57,167 bases of DNA from an uncultured Mesonia sp. (GTDB taxonomy: Bacteria; Bacteroidota; Bacteroidia; Flavobacteriales; Flavobacteriaceae), in contig CATQIB010000005.1 in assembly GCA_958296185.1 (NCBI GenBank), positions 107,501 to 164,667 on the forward strand, read 5' to 3'. The translations under genes and the position numbers were made by a program. The notes under the pieces were generated by a model, which was given only the letters and a program-made list of their open reading frames with translations, made no database searches and had not been told where the DNA came from. This document shows, piece by piece, positions 39,605 through 49,007 of the stretch (position 1 is its first letter; every line of letters begins with the position of its first letter).

Positions 39605-40156
39605 TTATATTTTCTCAACTTGCATATAGCTCAATTCTACTGGCGTCTTTCTTCCAAAAATTTTCACCATTACCTCAAGCTTGCGTTTTTCTTCATTCAC
39701 TTTTTCTACCGTACCGTTGAATCCGTTAAAAGGTCCATCTATTACCTTAACTGTCTCTCCAACTGTGTATGGAATAGCCACAGTATCCTTCTTAACAGAA
39801 AGCTCATCAACCTTACCTAACATTCTATTTACCTCAGAACGCCTTAAAGGCACTGGATCTCCACCTTTGGTTTCTCCCAAAAACCCTATAACACCATTTA
39901 TACTTTTAATGATATGCGGAACCTCACCACTTAAATTGGCTTGCACCATAACATATCCAGGAAAATAAACACGCTCTTTATTTATTTTCTTACCATTCCT
40001 AATCTGTATAACCTTCTCTGTAGGCACTAAAACTTGATCTACAAAATCATCCAAACCTTGGTAAGAAATTTCTTTTTCAATATAATCTTTAACCTTATTT
40101 TCTTGGCCACTTACCGCACGAACAACGTACCACTTCTTCAAATTATCTTCAGACAT
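39605..40156 (-). CDS. nusG: Transcription termination/antitermination protein NusG
   Basis: The 183-residue protein has the NGN domain (KWYVVRAVSGQENKVKDYIE, FPGYVMVQA) and the C-terminal KOW domain (GETVKVIDGPFNGFNGTVEKV). It binds the polymerase clamp and couples to Rho or the ribosome. It lies 14 bases after secE and 71 before rplK. Confidence 0.98.
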   Translation of the reverse strand: MSEDNLKKWYVVRAVSGQENKVKDYIEKEISYQGLDDFVDQVLVPTEKVIQIRNGKKINKERVYFPGYVMVQANLSGEVPHIIKSINGVIGFLGETKGGDPVPLRRSEVNRMLGKVDELSVKKDTVAIPYTVGETVKVIDGPFNGFNGTVEKVNEEKRKLEVMVKIFGRKTPVELSYMQVEKI

Positions 40157-40170
40157 ATTACTTGTAATTC

Positions 40171-40368
40171 TTAAGATTTAACCCAATCAAAATACTGCTC
40201 AATCACAGAACTAAAAACAGTATCCACCCCCCAAATTGCTAAAGAGAATATTACCGAAAAAACAAGCACTATAACCGTAAGTCTCTGCCCTTCTGCGTAC
40301 GAAGGCCAAGTAACATGATTTTTTAATTCACTATAAGACTCAGATATATATTTAACGATTCCTGCCAT
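40171..40368 (-). CDS. secE: Preprotein translocase subunit SecE
   Basis: The 65-residue inner-membrane protein has the short form with an amphipathic N-terminal helix (YISESYSELKNHVTWPS) and one membrane segment (about residues 29-50). It clamps SecY. The secE-nusG pair after tRNA-Trp is the standard order. Confidence 0.95.
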   Translation of the reverse strand: MAGIVKYISESYSELKNHVTWPSYAEGQRLTVIVLVFSVIFSLAIWGVDTVFSSVIEQYFDWVKS

Positions 40369-40506
40369 TTTATTAAGGTTTACAAAAGATGAGCATCTTA
40401 ATCTCTTCTGTGAAGAAAAAAAGGCGCATCGCCTTTGAATTTGTTTTAATTCAGCAAATCGGTCTTAATATAAAACCGATTTGACCAGCACTTTTTAAGC
40501 GCCTTG

Positions 40507-40579
40507 CACGGGTTGAGAGGCTCGAACTCCCGACACCTGGTTTTGGAGACCAGTGCTCTACCAACTGAGCTAAACCCGT
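40507..40579 (-). tRNA. tRNA-Trp (CCA)
   Basis: The minus-strand cloverleaf has acceptor ACGGGTT/AACCCGT, D-arm AGCTCAGTTGGTAGAGC, anticodon stem CTGGT with loop CTCCAAA (anticodon CCA), and T-arm with GTTCGAG. 3' CCA is not encoded. It sits between tuf and secE. Confidence 0.97.
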
Positions 40580-40630
40580 ATGATTTAGGTTAAGGCTTGA
40601 AATCAAACCTTAACCTAAACTATATTAAAA

Positions 40631-41818
40631 TTAGTCTAAAATTTCAGTAACCTGACCAGCACCTACTGTTCTACCTCCTTCACGGATAGCAAAACGAAGA
40701 CCAACATTCATTGCGATTGGTTGAATCAACTCAACGTGAATAGTTAAGTTATCACCTGGCATAACCATCTCAACTCCATCAGGAAGACTAATAGTTCCTG
40801 TAACATCAGTTGTTCTTACGTAGAACTGAGGACGGTAGTTGTTATGGAATGGCGTGTGACGACCACCTTCTTCTTTCTTCAAGATGTACACCTCTGCCTT
40901 AAACTTAGCGTGCGGAGTTACAGAACCTGGCTTAGTAATTACCATACCTCTAGAGATTTGAGTCTTCTCAATACCTCTTAATAAGATACCAGCGTTATCA
41001 CCAGCTTCACCTCTATCTAATATCTGACGAAACATCTCAATACCAGTAATAGTTGAAGTTAATTTCTCTGCACCCATACCAATAATCTCTACAGGATCTC
41101 CAGTGTTTGCGATACCAGTCTCAATACGACCAGTTGCAACAGTACCACGACCTGTAATAGAGAATACATCTTCAATAGGCATCAAGAATGGCTTATCAAC
41201 ATCACGCTCTGGCAACTCGATCCAGTTATCAACAGCTTCCATAAGCTCTAATACTGTATCAACCCACTTTTGCTCTCCTTCTAAAGCTCCTAATGCAGAA
41301 CCTGCAACGATAGGACCATTGTCTCCATCATACTCATAGAAAGATAACAAGTCTCTAACTTCCATTTCTACTAGCTCTAAAAGCTCTTCATCATCTACTA
41401 AATCAACTTTGTTTAAGAAAACAACAATTCTAGGAATTCCTACCTGACGACCTAATAAGATGTGCTCACGAGTTTGTGGCATCGGACCATCTGTAGCAGC
41501 AACCACAAGAATAGCACCATCCATTTGAGCAGCACCAGTTACCATGTTCTTTACGTAATCGGCGTGACCTGGACAGTCAACGTGCGCATAGTGACGATTT
41601 GCAGTAGCATACTCTACGTGAGAAGAGTTAATTGTAATACCTCTTTCTTTTTCTTCTGGAGCGTTGTCAATTTGATCAAAAGCAGAAGCTTCTGAATACC
41701 CAGCATCAGCTAATACCTTAGTAATAGCTGCAGTTAAAGTTGTTTTTCCGTGATCTACGTGTCCAATTGTACCTATATTCAAGTGCGGTTTGGAACGATC
41801 ATAAGTTTCCTTTGCCAT
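40631..41818 (-). CDS. tuf: Elongation factor Tu
   Basis: The 395-residue GTPase delivers aminoacyl-t[13 protein letters not shown] (P-loop), the switch I region around [21 protein letters not shown] and GSALGALEG are present, and the C-terminus is complete (GQVTEILD). It is preceded by four tRNA genes and followed by tRNA-Trp on the same strand. Confidence 0.99.
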   Translation of the reverse strand: MAKETYDRSKPHLNIGTIGHVDHGKTTLTAAITKVLADAGYSEASAFDQIDNAPEEKERGITINSSHVEYATANRHYAHVDCPGHADYVKNMVTGAAQMDGAILVVAATDGPMPQTREHILLGRQVGIPRIVVFLNKVDLVDDEELLELVEMEVRDLLSFYEYDGDNGPIVAGSALGALEGEQKWVDTVLELMEAVDNWIELPERDVDKPFLMPIEDVFSITGRGTVATGRIETGIANTGDPVEIIGMGAEKLTSTITGIEMFRQILDRGEAGDNAGILLRGIEKTQISRGMVITKPGSVTPHAKFKAEVYILKKEEGGRHTPFHNNYRPQFYVRTTDVTGTISLPDGVEMVMPGDNLTIHVELIQPIAMNVGLRFAIREGGRTVGAGQVTEILD

Positions 41819-41926
41819 AATTAATACTTGTTTTAATCTTAGTTATATATTAGTGTTCAAATTATATACAATACAAAAAACAACTTTAAAAAGCTGCCAG
41901 TATAAGTAAGCGACTTACGCTTTTTG

Positions 41927-41998
41927 AGCCAACGACGAGAATTGAACTCGTGACCTCTTCCTTACCAAGGAAGCGCTCTACCCCTGAGCTACGTCGGC
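41927..41998 (-). tRNA. tRNA-Thr (GGT)
   Basis: Minus-strand cloverleaf with acceptor GCCGACG/CGTTGGC (with G-T pairs), D-arm AGCTCAGGGGTAGAGC, anticodon stem CTTCC with loop TTGGTAA (anticodon GGT), and T-arm GAGTTCAATTC. CCA not encoded. Confidence 0.97.
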
Positions 41999-42067
41999 CT
42001 GATGATTCAGAATTGCATTTACACAAGTAAAGCCCTACCCTCTTTAGCTTTCACTTAAAGAAAATAG

Positions 42068-42139
42068 AGCGGGAGACCAGGTTCGAACTGGCGACATTCA
42101 GCTTGGAAGGCTGACGCTCTACCAACTGAGCTACTCCCG
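42068..42139 (-). tRNA. tRNA-Gly (TCC)
   Basis: Minus-strand cloverleaf with acceptor GCGGGAG/CTCCCGC, D-arm AGCTCAGTTGGTAGAGC, anticodon stem TCAGC and loop CTTCCAA (anticodon TCC), and T-arm with GTTCGAA. CCA not encoded. Confidence 0.97.
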
Positions 42140-42163
42140 CATTCCAAATTATTTCTAAATTTT

Positions 42164-42247
42164 GTGGGGAGAGCAGGATTCGAACCTGCGAAGTTAAAAA
42201 ACAACAGATTTACAGTCTGTCCTCGTTGGCCGCTTGAGTATCTCCCC
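42164..42247 (-). tRNA. tRNA-Tyr (GTA)
   Basis: Minus-strand class II tRNA with acceptor GGGGAGA/TCTCCCC, anticodon loop CTGTAAA (anticodon GTA), a long variable arm of mostly T and A, and T-arm with GTTCGAA. CCA not encoded. Confidence 0.96.
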
Positions 42248-42284
42248 AATTTAATTAATTTTGAATCATTATTTCATAGAATAG

Positions 42285-42358
42285 AGCCGATGGAGGGACT
42301 CGAACCCACGACCTGCTGATTACAAATCAGCTGCTCTAGCCAGCTGAGCTACATCGGC
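42285..42358 (-). tRNA. tRNA-Thr (TGT)
   Basis: Minus-strand cloverleaf with acceptor GCCGATG/CATCGGC, D-arm AGCTCAGCTGGCTAGAGC, anticodon stem GCTGA and loop TTTGTAA (anticodon TGT), and T-arm with GTTCGAG. CCA not encoded. First gene of the tRNA-tuf transcript. Confidence 0.97.
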
Positions 42359-42406
42359 ACTTTGTTTCGTCTATTCTTAAAGAACTACCGCTTTTCTAAC
42401 GGACTG

Positions 42407-42437
42407 CAAATATAGAGTTGTTTATCAATTACACAAA
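42407..42437 (-). promoter_or_regulatory. Promoter of the tRNA-tuf operon
   Basis: On the minus strand -7 TATATTTG (42407-42414) and -33 TTTG (42434-42437) have a 19-base spacer, the same geometry as the rrn promoters, and lie 49 bases before tRNA-Thr. Confidence 0.8.
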
Positions 42438-42486
42438 ACTTTTTTTTACTTTTTTTTATATTTTTTTTCAATGCTTTAATTTTCAA

Positions 42487-43379
42487 TTATTTAGAACGCG
42501 GGTGAGCTGATAGATAAATTTTTCGCAATCCTTGAATGTCATTTTTTGCATAGACCTCTGTAGAAGCTAAACTTGAATGACCTAGCAACTCTTTGATTTC
42601 TTGTATGTTCGCGCCTTCTGTTAAAAGATGAGTAGCAAAACTATGTCGCAAAATATGCGGACTACAGACTTTTTTTGCGAAAAGGTTTTAAAAATTTGGT
42701 TGACTCTCTTATAAACCCAATCGGCATAAACCGGATTGCCGCTGTCTGTTATAATAAGATAAGTGCTCTCTTGTTTTATATGTGCTAAATGATCTTTACG
42801 GTATTTTAAATACGCTTCAATAGGCATTACCAAACTATTTAATAAAGGTATACGTCGCTCTTTATTTCGCTTACCCAATACATTAACCGTCATTTGACTC
42901 AGGTCTATATCTTCTAAATGTAAATTAATTAACTCGGCGCGTCGCATTCCTGTGGCATAAAACAACTCGATGAGCAAACGGTCTCTTGCATCCGAAAAGC
43001 TATCGATGGTTAACGAATCAAACACCCTTTTCATTTCTTCTTTTGAAAAGGGTACGCGCACATTTTTCTTTACTTTTATAGGTTTATGTTGGCTTAATGG
43101 ACTTTTCTCTATCTCACGAATTTTCAATAAAAACGAATAGAAACTACGCAAACTAGAGACTTTACGATTTATACTACGATTTTCTAGCCCTTGTTGCGAA
43201 AGCGCTACCAACCACCCTCTACAAGAAGAGTAGCTAGCTTTAACTATGCTTTTGTTTGCCTCAATCTTATTCAAATATTCATCAAATCCAACCAAATCAT
43301 TTTTATAAGCCTGTAAAGTGTTGGAAGAATAGTTTTTCTCTATCTCTAAGTAATCTAAAAATTTTTGAATAGCATCCAT
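42487..43379 (-). CDS. xerC: Tyrosine recombinase XerC (one frameshift)
   Basis: XerC with XerD resolves chromosome dimers at dif. The N-terminal SAM-like domain (FLDYLEIEKNYSSNTLQAYKNDL) is followed by the catalytic domain: ATGMRRAEL (first Arg), the Lys in VLGKRNKERRIPL, then after a frame break HILRHSFATH (His, Arg), LLGHSSL (His) and TEVYAK (Tyr). The break is at 42670-42676, where seven A (minus strand) stand for eight; correction gives 297 residues and a normal end (LSAHPRSK) at 42487. It is transcribed after a terminator, towards the tRNA operon promoter. Confidence 0.92.
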
Positions 43380-43385
43380 AAATAG

Positions 43386-43423
43386 AAAAATCAGGTTAAA
43401 TATAAGTGTTTAACCTGATTTTT
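43386..43423 (-). terminator. Terminator of the acyl-CoA dehydrogenase gene
   Basis: A 15-base inverted repeat (43386-43400 with 43409-43423, TCAGGTTAAA core) is flanked by T-runs; it lies between the dehydrogenase stop and the xerC start. Confidence 0.88.
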
Positions 43424-43468
43424 TATGTGTTGTTGAATTATTTCTGAATCGCACTAAGCTAAAAAAAC

Positions 43469-44626
43469 TTAGGTTGCCGGTTTATAGTTTTTACCATCAA
43501 TAATCATTTTTGCGATAATCTCTTTAAGAATTTCACTAGTTCCTCCACCAATAGGTCCTAATCGTGAATCGCGAAGCAATCGTGCCAAAGGATAATCTTC
43601 GATATAACCATAACCACCTAACATTTGTAAGCAGTCGTAAATAGCGCTATCTGCCATTTTGGTTGAAAGTAATTTTGACATACTTGCCTCTTTAACCACA
43701 TAAGCTCCTTCATCCAATTGTTTAGTGATAGCATAATTAAACGTCTTACACATTTCAACTTCACTTGCTATTTCGGCCATTTTATGCCTTAAGGCTTGAA
43801 ACTTATTTATGGTTTTACCAAAGGCTTCTCGCTCGCTCATATACTGCAGGGTATAATCTAACGCAAACTCGGCTCTAGCGTGGGCGTTAACTCCCATTAT
43901 CAATCTTTCTAAAGCAAAATGCTGCATGATATAGGGGAAACCTTTACCTTCTTCTCCCATTAAATTTTCTGCAGGAATTTCAACGTCAGTGAAGCTAATT
44001 TCACCGGTATCTGAAGCCCGCCATCCCAATTTATCTAATTTTGTAGCTGCAATTCCTGGGGTATCGCGATCGACTACAAAAATACTCATTCCTTTATTTC
44101 CTTTTTCGGGAGCCGTTTTGGCAGCAACCACAAGATAATCAGAATAAACACCGTTGGTTATAAAGGTTTTTGAGCCATTTAAGATATACTTATCTCCTTT
44201 TTTAACTGCGGTTGATTTCATTCCCGCTACGTCAGATCCGCCGAAAGGCTCTGTGATGCAAAGACAACCTATTTTATCTCCAGCAATACTAGGCGCCAAA
44301 TATTCCTCTTTAATACGCTCATCTCCTTCTTTTGCTAAGTGAGTCATCGCTAAGTAGGCGTGCGCCCACATCGCAGCTGCAAATCCGCCAGAATTAATTT
44401 TTTGCAGTTCCTCGAGAAAAATAACGGTGTAAAAAAGATCTAAATCTAGTCCGCCGTATTGCTCTGGGTAATTAATCCCAAAGTATCCCATCTCACCAAA
44501 TTTCTTCCAGATAAAACGCTCTATAGTACCTTTTTTTTCCCATTTATCGATATGCGGAACGACTTCTTTCTGTAAAAATTCTTTTAAACTCTGCCTAAAG
44601 AGTTCGTGCTCTTCTGTAAAATACAT
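43469..44626 (-). CDS. Acyl-CoA dehydrogenase (long-chain/isovaleryl-type active site)
   Basis: The 385-residue flavoenzyme oxidises an acyl-CoA to the trans-2-enoyl-CoA. FAD and substrate motifs are CITEPFGGSD, GSKTFITNG, REAFGK, QALRHKMAEI and QMLGGYGY. At the medium-chain catalytic position (E in YEGT) this protein has Gly (GPIGGGTSEI), while Glu240 in FALERLIMG matches the catalytic Glu of long-chain and isovaleryl-CoA dehydrogenases. So it should be active on long or branched substrates, though which one is not settled. It stands as a single gene before a terminator. Confidence 0.92.
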   Translation of the reverse strand: MYFTEEHELFRQSLKEFLQKEVVPHIDKWEKKGTIERFIWKKFGEMGYFGINYPEQYGGLDLDLFYTVIFLEELQKINSGGFAAAMWAHAYLAMTHLAKEGDERIKEEYLAPSIAGDKIGCLCITEPFGGSDVAGMKSTAVKKGDKYILNGSKTFITNGVYSDYLVVAAKTAPEKGNKGMSIFVVDRDTPGIAATKLDKLGWRASDTGEISFTDVEIPAENLMGEEGKGFPYIMQHFALERLIMGVNAHARAEFALDYTLQYMSEREAFGKTINKFQALRHKMAEIASEVEMCKTFNYAITKQLDEGAYVVKEASMSKLLSTKMADSAIYDCLQMLGGYGYIEDYPLARLLRDSRLGPIGGGTSEILKEIIAKMIIDGKNYKPAT

Positions 44627-44668
44627 ATTTCTTCTTTTTCTTTTAACAATTGTTGTTTAGTTGATTTT

Positions 44669-45538
44669 TCAATCAATCTTCAAATATAATTGTATTCTAT
44701 CTATTTTATGAGCTGGAAAGGACTCTATTTTTGCCAACTCGTTAAAATTTTTAATTTTTTGATTTAACTTACGGTATTGTACTACATCTCGAGCACTTTC
44801 ATAATTAAAATAAGGAATTTCTGAAAGCTCAATCACCTCTATAGTATTAATATCTTTTATAGTGTGTTGAGGAGCGTTTTTTACCGTGCTTAGTGCCAGC
44901 AAATTTTGCTGGGCTTCATAATTTAACCCATAAATATCTTTTAATTGAATATCGTGAATAAATCCACCAAGTTTAGCTCTGTATTTGATTATACGATTGG
45001 CTAAAACCTCACCAATCCCTCTTACTTGAACCAATTCTTCAAAAGTCATTGTATTCAAATCATTTTTTTTAGCATAACTAAGATGCTTTGGTTCTGCAGC
45101 TTTACGGATTTGATTCTGCTTCACCCAATCTGGAAATTTAAATAATGGGGAGATAGCAGCAAGTAAAGAATCTGAAACTTGGGTTACTGCTTGAAATTCT
45201 TTTGCAGAATTAATCCATTGCTCTTTGGCTCTAAAAGCATGAAGTCTGTCTATTTCATCTACCTTCATACCTAAGAGGTATCCTTTGTAATCGCTTATAA
45301 AATTAGGATTAAATGGTTTTTGTTGATACGCCACTCTTTCCGCGGCAGCTTTTTGTTTTAAACTATCTATTTGAGCTTCGTACGCTTGATCTGGCTTAAG
45401 AATCACTGTGCTAGTCCCAACAAATAAATACTCTTTAAAAGCAATGATAAAAAAACCAAGAACTAGGAGGATTATAAAAACAAAAATCCCATTTTGTTCT
45501 CTTTTATTGAACCTGAAATGGGATAATTTGCTTTTCAT
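44669..45538 (-). CDS. Helix-hairpin-helix domain membrane protein (ComEA-like)
   Basis: The 289-residue protein has one N-terminal membrane segment (about residues 17-36) after a basic tail, a linker with coiled-coil tendency (EAQIDSLKQKAAAERVA), and tandem helix-hairpin-helix motifs (LNTMTFEELVQVRGIGEVLANRIIKYRAKLGG around residue 165; further copies to the C-terminus). Such HhH modules bind DNA in ComEA and other proteins. The topology puts the HhH region either in the periplasm or in the cytoplasm; a DNA-uptake role is only a guess. It starts 11 bases after an AGCS symporter gene. Confidence 0.85.
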   Translation of the reverse strand: MKSKLSHFRFNKREQNGIFVFIILLVLGFFIIAFKEYLFVGTSTVILKPDQAYEAQIDSLKQKAAAERVAYQQKPFNPNFISDYKGYLLGMKVDEIDRLHAFRAKEQWINSAKEFQAVTQVSDSLLAAISPLFKFPDWVKQNQIRKAAEPKHLSYAKKNDLNTMTFEELVQVRGIGEVLANRIIKYRAKLGGFIHDIQLKDIYGLNYEAQQNLLALSTVKNAPQHTIKDINTIEVIELSEIPYFNYESARDVVQYRKLNQKIKNFNELAKIESFPAHKIDRIQLYLKID

Positions 45539-45549
45539 TTACTTTTATT

Positions 45550-47643
45550 TTACACTTTAATTTTTTGCTTTTTGAATAACTCACCGGCTTTTAATTTTCT
45601 CAAATACTCCCGTAAATCATCACGTACTTCTCCAGATAATATATACAACCCAATGATATTGGGGAAAGACATGGCCAAAATCATCATATCAGAAAAATCT
45701 AACACAGCCCCTAAACTTACCGATGCCCCTACAACAACAAACAATAAAAATAGTAATTTATAAATTAATTCCGATTGGTTTGACTTCCCAAATAAATAGG
45801 TCCAAGCTCTCATACCATAATAAGACCAAGAAATCATAGTTGAAAAAGCGAATAAGAATACCGCTGCCGCTAAAACATAGGGGAACCAAGATATTACACT
45901 AGCAAAGGCTTCTGAGGTAAGCTGAGCTCCTCCTATTCCTTCAACTTCGTGCATTCCTGTAAAAATTAAAACCAATGCCGTAAGCGTACAAACTACTACA
46001 GTATCTATAAAAGGCTCTAGCAAAGCTACAAAACCTTCTGATGGAGGATGATTTGTTTTTGCGGCACTATGGGCAATAGCTGCAGAACCTACACCTGCTT
46101 CGTTAGAAAATGCAGCTCTTTGAAAGCCTACAATAAGTACCCCGATAATTCCCCCTTTTAGGGCCGTAGGATTAAAAGCACCTTCAAAAATAGCATTAAA
46201 AGCGGGGCCAATATTTTCAATATTCATGCCAATAACAATTAAGGCTCCCAAAACATAAATCGCTGCCATAAACGGAACCACCTTACCGGTAACTTTAGCA
46301 ATACTTGAAATACCTCCAATTATCACTACTGCTACTAAAGCCGCAACCACAAGTCCGAAAATAAAACCATGTCCCTCTAAAAATTGAAATTGCCCCGATA
46401 AGATCTCAAAAGATTGATTGGCTTGAAACATATTACCTCCTCCAAAGGAAGCTCCTACACCCAAAACAGCAAAGAAACCAGCTAAAAATTTACCTAAACC
46501 AGCCATGTTTCTTTTTTCTAATCCGTAGCGCAGGTAGTTCATTGGTCCCCCAAAAATCTTTCCTTCTTTACTGATAAATCTATATTTTACTCCCAAAGTA
46601 CACTCTACAAATTTAGAAGACATTCCTAACAACCCGGCTAAAATCATCCAAAAGGTTGCCCCTGCACCGCCTAAAGAAATGGCCACTGCTACACCTGCAA
46701 TATTTCCTAAACCAACGGTTGCCGAAACCGCTGTAGCCAGTGCTTGAAAATGGGTAATCCTACCTGGAGCATTGGGGTCGTCATATTTTCCTTTAGCTAA
46801 ATCTAAAGCGTGACGAAACCCTCTTAAGTTTATAAAGCCCATTCTTAAAGTAAAAAAGGCAGCCCCTAAAATTAACCAAACTACAATAAAAGGAATAGGA
46901 AAAGTAATAGGGTCTCCGTTGGGGTGTGTCAATATTACTGGCTCATCGTATTTCACCTTGGCAAAAAAATGTGCTCCCGCTTCAATTACATCTTCTGTAT
47001 TTTGGTAATCGTAAATGGTATTTCCTTCAGACGTCAAATGGGTTAGCGTTCCACTCGCAGTTGCTTTTACTTCTATATTTCCTTCTTTCTCAGATTTAAT
47101 TATAGCAATAGATTGGTTTCTATCTACATGCTCTCCTTCTTTTACCAACCACTTCTCTAATTTATAAGCGTCTTGAATTCCTGAATACCAATTAGGAATA
47201 GAGACATTTTTTTCATCGGCGTACACAATAGGATCATACAAACCTATAGCCGAAAAAGGGTCCCAAAATAAAATTGAAGCCAAATTATCTACAATAGGCT
47301 TAAAAGCGCCATTGAAATTTTCTGTAATCGACTCTGCAGGTATGCGGTAAGACTTGGTTAAGGTGTTTTGTTCAGCATCTGTAATTACCACTGTATAATC
47401 AATACCCTCAACAACACCAGTTGCTTTGTTTGATTTTAGTGAAGTGCCTTGGTCGCTCCACTTAAAAGTATAAGGAGGAACGCCCCCTTTGACATTCAGT
47501 TCAATAATTCCATCATTGATTAAATCTGACGGATTAATTAGCTCTGGTACGACTTTAATATCTTTCTCATTAAAATCTTCTTGAGCTTGCAGCGATGAAA
47601 AAATCAGTAAAAAAAATAAAAACGAAAGTAAATACTTTCTCAT
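45550..47643 (-). CDS. AGCS-family sodium:amino-acid symporter with N-terminal SprB-like and lipoyl-like domains (copy 1)
   Basis: The 697-residue protein is unusual for its family, whose members are about 450-500 residues. It has a signal peptide (cleaved after about residue 20), a PKD/SprB-like beta domain (about 45-100; GGVPPYTFKWSDQG), a linker with ILFWDPFSAIGLYDPIVY, a biotinyl/lipoyl-like hybrid domain (about 155-230; WLVKEGEHVDRNQSIAII, then VKATASGTL), and from residue 250 a complete AGCS transporter with about ten membrane segments (VSATVGLGNIAGVA, AFSNEAGVGSAAIAHSAAKT). It should be an inner-membrane Na+/alanine or glycine importer with an extracytoplasmic cap. It precedes the HhH gene. 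Confidence 0.92.
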   Translation of the reverse strand: MRKYLLSFLFFLLIFSSLQAQEDFNEKDIKVVPELINPSDLINDGIIELNVKGGVPPYTFKWSDQGTSLKSNKATGVVEGIDYTVVITDAEQNTLTKSYRIPAESITENFNGAFKPIVDNLASILFWDPFSAIGLYDPIVYADEKNVSIPNWYSGIQDAYKLEKWLVKEGEHVDRNQSIAIIKSEKEGNIEVKATASGTLTHLTSEGNTIYDYQNTEDVIEAGAHFFAKVKYDEPVILTHPNGDPITFPIPFIVVWLILGAAFFTLRMGFINLRGFRHALDLAKGKYDDPNAPGRITHFQALATAVSATVGLGNIAGVAVAISLGGAGATFWMILAGLLGMSSKFVECTLGVKYRFISKEGKIFGGPMNYLRYGLEKRNMAGLGKFLAGFFAVLGVGASFGGGNMFQANQSFEILSGQFQFLEGHGFIFGLVVAALVAVVIIGGISSIAKVTGKVVPFMAAIYVLGALIVIGMNIENIGPAFNAIFEGAFNPTALKGGIIGVLIVGFQRAAFSNEAGVGSAAIAHSAAKTNHPPSEGFVALLEPFIDTVVVCTLTALVLIFTGMHEVEGIGGAQLTSEAFASVISWFPYVLAAAVFLFAFSTMISWSYYGMRAWTYLFGKSNQSELIYKLLFLLFVVVGASVSLGAVLDFSDMMILAMSFPNIIGLYILSGEVRDDLREYLRKLKAGELFKKQKIKV

Positions 47644-47737
47644 AAGATATCTTGTTTTTTGATAGAATAGATAGCAATATTAAAAAAAAATTAAATTTTT
47701 AGCTTACTATTTAAAGAAAAAGTAAGTGCTATCTCGT

Positions 47738-48769
47738 TTATATTTTAAAATTAAGGCTAGGATATTTGCTTTTAAGTTTACGCATTTGATGCATATTACC
47801 TACAATTATCAATTGAGAAAACTCTTCTAAGACCATGTTAGCCTCTGGGTTAATAGTGTATTCACCGGTTTTGGCTTGAACCCCAATAATGCTACATCCT
47901 GTATCTTTTCTAAGGTTTAGCTCGGCAATGCTCATAGGGGTTGAGCTTCCTAATAAAGAAAAATTGATTTTCTTAACCAAAATTTGATCTTCAACCTCTT
48001 CGTTCTCATTAATATTTGCCAACTCGCTCATAAACTCAATCAAATCTGGGTTTACAACCAAAGAAGCCATATGACTACCACCAATACGATCGGGCATAAT
48101 GACTTGATCTGCTCCTGCTAGTTTTAGCTTTTTATTTGAGCTTTCATCTGTAGACCGACTGATTATAGTAAGGTTTTGATTGAGCTGCCTTGCCGAGAGT
48201 ACAATAAATAGATTATCGGCATCGCTGGGTAAAGAGCACAAAAGCACTTTCGCTTTTTCTATACCTGCCATTTCTAGCACCTCATCTTGGGTGGCATCAC
48301 CAGCAATATAATAAAAACCCTCTTGGCGGATTTGATCAAGTTGTTCTTCAGAATTTTCAATTATAACAAAATTCATTTTATTTGAACTCAATTTTTGCAC
48401 GGCCTCTTTACCATTTCGGCCATAGCCACAAACTACAATATGATTGGTAAGGGCTGAAATTTCTTTTTGCATACGTCTTTGTTTTAAAGTACCAATGTTA
48501 TTAGCACTCAGAATAAATTCAATAAGCGTTGAGATGGCATATCCAAAAATAGATATACTCAATATGATGTAAATGCCAGTAAATAATTTTTGGTCAGCTG
48601 ATAAGGGCACCACCTCACCAAACCCCACTGTGGTAACGGTTATAACCGTCATATAAAAAGCATCTATCCAAGAGTAATCGGCAAGCAGCTTAAAGCCTAT
48701 CACTCCACCTATTACAATAGTAACGAGTAAAAGTAAAGCTAAAAGTACCTTGGTAGAGATTTTTTGCAT
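47738..48769 (-). CDS. Potassium channel with RCK (TrkA-N) domain
   Basis: The 343-residue protein has two membrane segments (about 8-26 and 62-85), a pore loop with selectivity filter TVGFGE (residues 47-52), and a cytoplasmic RCK domain with the Rossmann motif CGYGRNG (114-120) and acidic NAD-site residues (VIIEN), then a TrkA-C domain (about 265-340). This is an MthK-like ligand-gated K+ channel; the filter has Phe and Glu where TVGYGD is usual, a common variant. It starts 3 bases after the PspC gene. Confidence 0.92.
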   Translation of the reverse strand: MQKISTKVLLALLLLVTIVIGGVIGFKLLADYSWIDAFYMTVITVTTVGFGEVVPLSADQKLFTGIYIILSISIFGYAISTLIEFILSANNIGTLKQRRMQKEISALTNHIVVCGYGRNGKEAVQKLSSNKMNFVIIENSEEQLDQIRQEGFYYIAGDATQDEVLEMAGIEKAKVLLCSLPSDADNLFIVLSARQLNQNLTIISRSTDESSNKKLKLAGADQVIMPDRIGGSHMASLVVNPDLIEFMSELANINENEEVEDQILVKKINFSLLGSSTPMSIAELNLRKDTGCSIIGVQAKTGEYTINPEANMVLEEFSQLIIVGNMHQMRKLKSKYPSLNFKI

Positions 48770-48772
48770 ACG

Positions 48773-49003
48773 CTACAGGTCAAATACCGAGCTTCTTTTA
48801 GTATAGATTAAGTCTTTTAATTTTAACCAAAAAGCAAGCGTTAAATAAACAGCAAAGCCCACCCCTAAGGTGGCAAATGAAAGGTAAATAAAAAACAAAC
48901 GAACACTTTTAACCTTTATTCCCAACCTATCGGCTAAACGTGTGCTTACATAAAAACCATTGCGTTCAAAATAATAGCGTATTTTGTATATGAGATTAAG
49001 CAT
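48773..49003 (-). CDS. PspC-family small membrane protein
   Basis: The 76-residue protein has YYFERNGFYVSTRLADRLGIKVKSVRLFFIYLSF, the core of the PspC domain (a helix, then one membrane segment at about residues 35-58) and a short basic tail. PspC proteins sense or relieve membrane stress. The ATG at 49003 is preferred over an upstream one that overlaps the DUF2851 gene; with it the genes are 4 bases apart. Confidence 0.82.
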   Translation of the reverse strand: MLNLIYKIRYYFERNGFYVSTRLADRLGIKVKSVRLFFIYLSFATLGVGFAVYLTLAFWLKLKDLIYTKRSSVFDL

Positions 49004-49007
49004 AGCG

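Noticed and set aside
42055..42249. 64-codon minus-strand frame across tRNA-Gly and tRNA-Tyr
   Set aside because: It translates tRNA sequence (the GSSSVGRASAFQAECRQFEP type of text is a known artefact of tRNA genes).
42487..43379. xerC as a phage or mobile-element integrase next to tRNA genes
   Set aside because: Its sequence is of the chromosomal XerC type, with no att repeats, phage or transfer genes nearby.
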